From a virus, in IMG/VR virus record IMGVR_UViG_3300032293_000271, positions 1 to 25,206 of that record: DNA of 25,206 nt; one strand, 5' to 3'. Positions 9,701 to 18,700 of this stretch are shown here, one piece after another. The notes beneath the pieces are model-generated. The model did no database searches. It was not told the DNA's origin and saw nothing but the letters and a program-made list of their open reading frames with translations. Within the stretch, counting starts at the first letter, position 1, and every line of letters begins with the position of its first letter. Both the position numbers and the translations under genes were made by a program.

Positions 9701-12700
9701 ATGTTTTTAGCGCTTCTATAATTGCTAAGTTTATTGGTAGTGGCGTGTCTATAAAAGGCTTGTCTGGCATAATACCGCCAACTGCAGCCGAGTATGCCCT
9801 ACCTTCAGGAGTTCTATTGGATGAATGTTTTAATCTAGAGAATGATGAAGCGTATTCATTTAGCCATTTCATAATTCCTTGATCTTGATATGGTTTTTGT
9901 GTGAAGGCTCCACCAATAGATCCAGTAACTGAATCCCAAGTAAGATCTGCAACACGCTTACCAGTACCTATCTCAGTTACTTCGATTAGGTGTTGAGGTC
10001 CAAGTTTTTCGCTATAAGAGTTTGGGTCTGCTGCATAACTTTTAATGCTTTCAATAAGTCTACTTTCTGTAGGAAACCCACCTACTGGCCCTGGTCTAAA
10101 TCTGAATGCATATTCAATACCTGATTTTGGAGCAAAGAACGTGCCTGAATGCGGAACAAGAGCCTCTAGTTCTGCAAGGAGTGTTGAGTGTTTAGCACCT
10201 AATAATGATTCTATAGGAGTAAAGCCACCTTTTTGTGCTTGTTGTGTTGCGGTGGCATACGCTTTTTCCCACGCAGAAGGTTGTAGTCCCGTTTTTGATT
10301 TTATGTTTGCAATTAATTTAGGTAATGTAAAAGAATTTATTTTTGGAAGTTTTGATGATACCTGAGTCATTAAATTACTTTGTAAAATACCTGGAGCAAA
10401 CTTTTTAAGTCCCTGCCCAACAGCAGTTCCTCCAACATTAAACAGTGCTCCGTAACCCATGGATTTACCAACATCTTTTACAGATTGCCCAATTGACATA
10501 TTATCTAATTCTTTTTTAGGATCAAAACCTCGATGAACTGCTTTAGAGCCTTGTTTGTTTGCGTACTTTCCACCCTTAAGTCCATAGTCAGATCCCTCTC
10601 TAATTAATCCTGCTACTCCATCAATAAGACCAGTTCCAACTCCGAGCAGACCTCCCCATCCACCAACTGGAAGTCCAGTAAGACCGTGCTGTAAAGTGTT
10701 AAAGGCAACCCTTCCGAATGCTCTTGACCACTTTGCCCAGCCAGAACTATTTTGATTAGATCCGTGCTTTAATGAAAGTGATTTTTCAATTTCTTCCATA
10801 GTCTGGTATATTCCACCAGAGAGTGCGCCTACTCTCGATGATTTCACAAAACGATTGTTCCATATAGACTTTACAAGTCCTCCAAAATCATAATATCCAA
10901 CATTCATTGCGTCAAGATTATCTACTCCATATTTATCAACTGCAGACTTTCTTAATACATACTCTCCTGGGGTAAGCATTGCTGGGACTGTATCAGTACC
11001 CTTTGCAAAGGCCCCAGATTCAAAACCGCCTGGGACAAGTCCTCCTGAAGCAAGAGTTTGGAATGCACCGCTATTAACTCTACGTTTATTCTTTGGCTGT
11101 GAAGCAGCAACCAAGGATTTTTCTTCATCAGTTAGTGTTGCCCCGACAGTTAATTTTCTTAGCGCTAATGATAAAACAGCAAGTTTTCTATTTTCTTCTT
11201 GTTTATCTTCTCTTTCCTTTGCTATTCTTGCTTTATCGTCTTCTGATTGCGTTTCCCCCGTTTGAATAAGGCCTAGCGAAGTCTTTACAGAATCAGGCAT
11301 ATTCTTTTTATATGCATCCATCTGTCCATTGATTTTAGTCCAAACTGCATCTACTTTTCCTGCTGCTGTGACCAATCCTGCAAGTGCATCAGGATTATTT
11401 AAGGTTAACATTGCTGCTGCGTGGTAGTCAATTCCTGCATTGACCGTATCCCATGCCTCTCTTGTTTTTCCATAAACTGTAATGGCTGCTAGTTGTTTGT
11501 CAATACTGCGCTGTAATTCTCTATTATCCTCAACACGTGCATCAATCTTGGCTTGTATTCTCTCAACATCATTTTCTTCAATGTTATAGATTTTATCTTG
11601 CTTATCTTGAATATCTTTTAATATTTTAACTCTGTCTGGATTTGTTTCCATTGCATAAATCTTTTGAGAATTCTCGTATTGCTTTTTAGTTATTTGCTCT
11701 TGAGTTAAGCCACCTGGTCTGGCAGTCAAAGAGCCAAGTTCATTTTCTCTTGCTCTTTGTAAAGCATCACTTTGAGCAGAGGCAAACTTTTCAGCGCTGG
11801 CTGCTCTCATTTCTTGTACAGCACGGGCTGCTGCAGATATATCTCCAGATGTTATTGCATCTGCTAAATCAAGTTGTCTCTTTTGCTGATCTAATATTTC
11901 TGCATTAATCTCTTGAACTTTTGAAAGGGCTTCGGCTTGTTCATCATATCTTTTATTAACTTCTTCTGCAGCATTTGAAATAATTGCTAGATCATTAGAG
12001 TAAGCACTGTTCTCGTCTTCGAGTGCCTTTATAGCACGATCACCAAACAGTGGGTTCATTTCTAGTTGACGATTTAAGTCATTAACGTCTTCTGTTAGTC
12101 CTTGAATTTCTTTAGTAAACGGCTCAAGATCGGCTTCATAGCCAGATATTAGTCTATCATTTGCAATAATTTTATTTGCTTCTTCGCCAGTTCTTATCAA
12201 ACCTTCATACGCTGCAAACATCTCATCAACTATTTGTCTTCCTAGTTCTGCTCCTTCTTTTAAGTTACCCTTGTTTAATTGAACTTGAATATCAATTAGT
12301 TTCTTTGCTTCTATGTTATCTAGGTTTTCTGCAATATCTGCAGCGTCTAACTTTCCATCCTTCAAATCGTCCATCAAAATTTTTGCAAGTTGTGGGTCTC
12401 CAAGAACTTTATCAATCTGATCAGTGCCGTAGCCAAGGTCCTTCATCTGAGAAGCAAGTTTTGGCATGTCTTTGTATATTTCAAATTCTTCATTTTCACG
12501 AAGTATTTTGTTCAAAACTGCTTGACGTTCAAGATCTGTGTTAGCAGTCCGTATGTTCTTAATATATTTTTGCCAGTCAGGATCAGATGTGCTGATTGCC
12601 CCAGAAGCAATGGCTGCTGCCTGACCTTGTGTTGCTACAACCTCTAATGCCTGCGATGCTGTAAGGCCACTAGAGATTAGAATGTTATAGGCCTTAGTTT

Positions 12701-15700
12701 GATCCTGGACGTTCTTTATTGTTTCTTCATTTGCAAAATTAAAACTACCAAGTGCTTTTTCTTTATATCCTTGGTCAACAGCCTTACCACTTTCTGTTAG
12801 CCCAGTTATTGTGGCTTTTGATTTTGGCTTGCCCTTTGCAAAGGTAAATAGTGCTTTCTTACCTTCTAGTTTTGCAATCTTGTCAAAGTCTTCTGCAGAC
12901 ATTGATTCGATAGCGCCTCTTAATTCTTCTCCAACTCCCTTTTTTAAAAGTCTATTTTGAATACCGTCAAATAAATTAAAAGCATCCTTCTGTGTTTTTT
13001 TATTTGTAAATACTGCAAGCAATGACTCAAGAGGGGTTAGTGCATTAAATGCACCATCTCTTACTTGCTTTAGACCCATCGCAAGAGAATCAAGGAATGC
13101 TAGTGGGTTATCTTTTTTACCACCACCACCAGAATTATTTCCAAGGAGTCCAAATTTTTTCATTAACTCCATTTCTTCTTTACTTTGCATAACAAGATCT
13201 GCAGTGGCTTTTACTTTAGCCTCGGGAGTATAGGTACCGTCCTCATTCGTATAATAATCCAGAACTGCTGCTCCACCTAAGTTTCCAGCGGCCTGTGCTT
13301 GTCCCATTACATATGAACCTACTTGTTCAGGAGTTATTGTTCTTAATAGTGTTATGTACTCTTGAATAACAGTTTTCTTTACTTCATCGTCTAAGCCTTC
13401 CCATTGATCCCACAGATCAAGAAGTCCCGACATGTCTGGCATTCCTGCTTCTTTATTTTGCTCAAGGTTTGCAATTACGTCTCTGGTTATAGGACCTTTT
13501 ATTTCTTCAATTGCCTCAAGTTCCCCTTGCAATGTATTAAGTCTAGCAATAGCACCTTCGTCTTTAAAGAATGCTTGGAAATTAATTTCTTTTCCAGCCA
13601 TTTTTTGCATAAGTGCGATTGTTGACATTAACCTATTTGCTTCTTCTGGATTTCTTGAACCAATTTCTAAAAGAAGTTCTTTTCCAACAGTTCCTTCAAT
13701 TCCCCCAAGAGAATTTATTAATTGAGTAACCTGTCCTGGGTCTTGTAATTGTGTAGTAACATCTATAAAGGTTTCTAAACCATCTTCATCACCAGCAAAC
13801 ATACTTAACAATGTCGTTGCTGTTGCAACAGGCATCATTCCTGAACCAACTATGGTGTCTATTTTGACTTCTAAGACTTTACTTTCTAGATCTGCAGAAG
13901 ACTTTAAAAATGCATCAGCAAAATCTCCCTGTCCTGTTTCTTCAGCCTTTAGTCTAACCTGTTCTTTTAGTGAATCAAAGAAGGCATTTTCCACTGCGCC
14001 ACGTTTTTGTGCAACTTGGAATAGTTCAACCTGCTGCGTTAATATATCAGAATTTCCTTGTCTTAATTGGGCTACTCCATTAAGTCTTCTTGTTTCTAAT
14101 TCAGATATCTGACCTTCTATTTCTTTTCTTTTTGCTGCATCTTTTGTTGCTGCCTTTTTTGTTTCAAGTATTTTTTTATCTTTATCATATTGAGCATTAA
14201 GTGAGTCTATTTGTGCCTGGCTAAATTCCAAACTTTGAACTCCACTTGCTGCTCCTGCTGATGCTTGCGCTTCACCCTTTGTTTCTGTAAACATTTCCAT
14301 TGCGGAATACTCAACAAACCCCGCATCCACCCCAGGAATAAGTGAAGCCATGCGTAGACCACCAAGTCCTGGAGTCAGATATTTAGAAAGTTCAGACAAC
14401 ACTGTATCTGTGCTAAATGATCTGTCTGACATGGAAGTTTCTAGTTCATTTTTTAATACAGTTCCTACGCCTTTTTGTTCTTCTACTAACCTAATTCTAA
14501 CTTCAAGAGGATTTTTAAGAAGATCTTCTCCTCCAGGACCAACTAGTTCTAATAGTTGACCACTTATCTGAGCAGTAAGACTTTGATTATTTAAATTAAT
14601 TCCAATCTGTGCTGCAACGCTATGGGCTTGTTCTGCACTCATAACTCCATCTGAAATATATCCAGCAAGTTGAAGAGCCATTTGTTGTGCTGCTGTATCT
14701 GTTCCAGATGCCATGCTCTTAGTAAAGCCAGACATAATATCTTTACCAACTTTGCCTTCTAAGAAAGTTACTCCATACTGCTGCTTACCTCTGTCAAAGC
14801 CAGTTGTATATCTGTCTGCTGCGCCCTTAGATCTTTTTTCCGCATATATTTCTGAGGCACCAACCTTGGAATTCATCTCTCCAATTGCTTTCATCTTACC
14901 TGTTGTTGCAGATGTTGCATCAACGAATTGAGATTGAGCCTTTGCTGTTTTATTTGATTGTCTTTCAAGCATCCATAGTCCAGCAGCGACTGCAGTTACT
15001 GCTACACCTGCAGCAACATATGGGTTTGTTAACATTGGAGCCATACCTGCAACTGCAGATGCTCCCATTACTGCCATACCAGCACCTTGCTGTCCAGCCA
15101 TCATAAGCCCCATACCTGCAGTTCCAAGTGCCATCGCTGCTCCACCAGAAACTCTTCCAACCTTTTCTTGACGAAGCATTCTTCTATTTCTTGTGGCTTC
15201 TTTTTGTTTTGCCTTGATCGCTTGTAATTCTCTTCGTTGTCCTTCTTTTACTGCAGCATCATAGTTTAGTGCTTGTTGACGATTAAGTTCCATTCGGCGT
15301 TGCTCTTCTAAATACCGCTTTCTTGCTTCAGCAGTTTGTCGCCTTGTTTCTTCTGCTTGCTGCTTAGGAAGAAGTTCTGCACGTTTTGCAGCCTTACGTG
15401 CTGCTGCTGCTTCTTTTTCTTTTGCTTTTGCAATATCTCTTTCGTGCTTTAATTTTCTTCTCAATATATCTTGAAGTTGACTTTCATTAAGATCTGGATG
15501 CGTTTGTTTAAATCTCTCAAATTTAAGTCTTTCAACAGGGCTTAGTGTGGCGGTTGGATCTCCATTAACCATTCCAGGCATACGGAATGAACGGAAGCCA
15601 CGGGAATTTGGAGCCTGTCTTGATTGTCTACGTTGCCTTTGTGTTACAACTCTTTCATTGCCTCTTAGAGTTTCTGTCCTACTATCTTTACGGCTTCCGC

Positions 15701-18700
15701 TATCTGGAACCGCTCCAGCACGTGGGGTGCCAGTATTGCCACGTGTTAATCTTTTTTCTCTTATTACTCTGTTGGTCTTTGGATCAATTGTTTGTTTAGT
15801 TTCAGTACCGTCAGGATTTATTAAAACTTCTCTTTCTAGAGGGGAAAGACTTCTATCTGTTCCGCTTCTAAGGTCAAAAGTTGTTGGAGTAGAATCATAA
15901 TATCCTGTACCAATTCTGTCATCAATAAGAGCCATAACTCCTTGAGACATTTGGGCTGGACCTAGTTTTGGAAAACTTTTTGGCTTTCTTCCTGCTGCTT
16001 GTTCTCTCTTTTGATATTCGTGTGCTATAAGATCAAGTTCTGCTGCTTTTCTAACCAACATTACTTCTCTTGCATTTGTTGGGTGTCCACCCTTTGACAT
16101 AAATTCAACAGCCTCAGAATAAATTCCAGCCTGACCTTGTGGAATAAATGGGAAGTTATTTTTTCTATTCCAGTCTAAAATTCTGCTGTGTCTCTTTGAA
16201 GCATTCATAAAATTATTTAATATTCTTAAATCGAACATGGCAGAACCTGATAACCATTTACCAGGACCTCTTCCAGGCTCTCCAGTTTTACTTATATGTG
16301 ATAACTCAGTTCTTAATTCATAGTCAATCTGTTTTGGCGTATACCCCAAAGCAGCAAGTCTTTCTCTTACTGACTTTAATGGATCGTTTTTGCCTGCTAT
16401 CTTATTTTGTTCTGTAAATGCTTTTTCTTCAGCATCTAAAACCTTATATAATTGTGAATCTCTAGGGACGCTACTTCTCCAGGATCCGCTTTGTTTTCCT
16501 ACAGGGCTCATCGCTCCTCTTAATCTAGAAACACCATTAATTTTTGCATCGCTTACAAAAGCCCCATCTTTTTGTCTTACACCCATTTGATAAAGAACTT
16601 TTTCTAGAACTTGATCATAAGTTTTTCCAGCATCAAGTCTTCCAGCATCTAAAGTTTTTTTATCATGGAAAAGTCCATCTTTATAAATCATCTCGTCGTC
16701 AACAAATTTAAGCATTCTGCTTTGATTTAAAAGATCATCTGCCCCACTAGTTCCTGCATTTAGTTTTTGTTTTGCAATTGCACTAAGAACTCTTTTTTGT
16801 TGTTCTTCGGAAAGTAAATTAAACTCTCTGGTAGCCTGTGCAGCAAGTGCTGCTCTAAGTTGTTCTATCTGTACTCTTGATTCTGGTACATTTTTAAATC
16901 TTTCAAAATCTCCAAGTTCAAGGTTTTTAATACCATCGCCTGCACGAGCATGTATTGGTTGAAGAGCAGCCCAATTTACTTTTGCCCCATCTTTAAGTCT
17001 TTGTAGCATATTGTTATAAACAATTTGTTCATCTGGCATTAGGTCCCAAGACCTTATTAATCTTTCTAATTTAGGAATAGCCTGATTAATTTCTGCTTTA
17101 ATTGCACCATCATATTGTGATGGAGTCATTGATGCTGCAATGCTAGATGTTTGTTGTGCAAAGAACTTCTTAGCACCGCCCTTTACTCCAAGAAGATTGA
17201 TCATTGCTTGCTGTTCCATACTTGGCATAGCCTTGGCAAACTCTCTAAATCCAGATGCTCTATCGTATACTCCAGAATTTCCAACATCTGCTACTATTCT
17301 TCCAGAGACGTTTGCTCTTTGCAGATCTTTATCTCCTCTCAAAGTTGAGGCAACTAATTGCTTAATCATGTCAGTCTTTGAGAATTGTCCATCCATTGCT
17401 GCAATTCGTGGATCGTAAGGTGATTCAAGAACTACAAATTTTCTTTTTCCTGTTGGATCAGTTGGATCCATCATTGTTCTTATTGTTTGTTTTGGAGTAA
17501 TCAGTCCTTCATGAATTTCTCTAGTAATTGTAGTCATACGCTCTTCTGCTAAAGCAGTGTCAGCATCTATTGTTGGTTTTACTACTACAATTTCTCCGTT
17601 AGGCTTTCTATATACCCCACCAATACCACGCTCAGGGAAACTGAAGCCTTTGAAACCTTTGAGTTTTGTTCCAAAGTCGGTTGGTTCAAGTGAGCCAAAT
17701 CTTCCAGATTTTACACGGTCAGATATTCTATCTAATATTTCTCTAGACTGTGCTGCTTTGGCTGCTGAAATTGGCATTCCAACAAAGACTGCTCCAGACT
17801 GTCTTTCTTCATGTGGAATTACAAGTGGTTCTGATTTAGCACCTTTTACTTTTGCTACTACCTTTGGAACTCTTCCAGCCATAAATCCTGGAACCTGATC
17901 TTTAAATATTGCGCTAATCAAACCTTTATATTTTTCAGTAGTCTTGGCTGGAATTACCGCTTCTCCTGGAGCAAGCATTGCTGGCTGAATATCTCCTGCA
18001 CCCTTTGGTCCTGGAACACTTAAAATTCCATCTCTAAATTTTCTAACTGGAGGCAACTTGCTTACTGCTCTTTTTGCTCCTCCCATACCGCCAGCAAATA
18101 ATGCAGGATTTTGAGAAGCCATCGCTCTCATTTGTGTGCTTAAAGAATTATAAGATGAAGCAAGAGCATTAACAGAGTTTGCCTCAACATTGAAAACCTC
18201 AATCAGTCTTGTGTGTGTCTGATGTAACTGTTGAGAAGATGCGGCATTTTCAATCTGCTCTTGTGTCATGTAATTAAAGCCTGCGCCCATTACGGTTGTC
18301 TGTCCGTTTAATCTAGCAATTCCATTACGAAGTTTTGAGAATAACTTAATTCCATTTGCAATTGCATTCATTACAAGACCAAATGTCATCAATACTACTG
18401 GCCCAAGTCCTGCAACTACTCCAACAATAACCGCAACAACTTTTTTAGTCTGATCGCTAAGCCCATTAAACTTTTCAAATAGGTTACCAAAAAATTTAAC
18501 CACTGGAGTTAAGGCCTCAAGGAATACCTTTCCTAGTGGCATAATGTCTTGCTTAAATTGTTCTACCGCTGCTTGAAACTTAACTCCAACTGAATCTTCA
18601 ATTTTCTTCATTTCTCGCTCAGAAAGTATTGCTAACTCTTCTACTGAAGATCCTGCTAAACTAAGTGCTCTAGATGCTTGAGTTCCATCTTTTGTAACAT

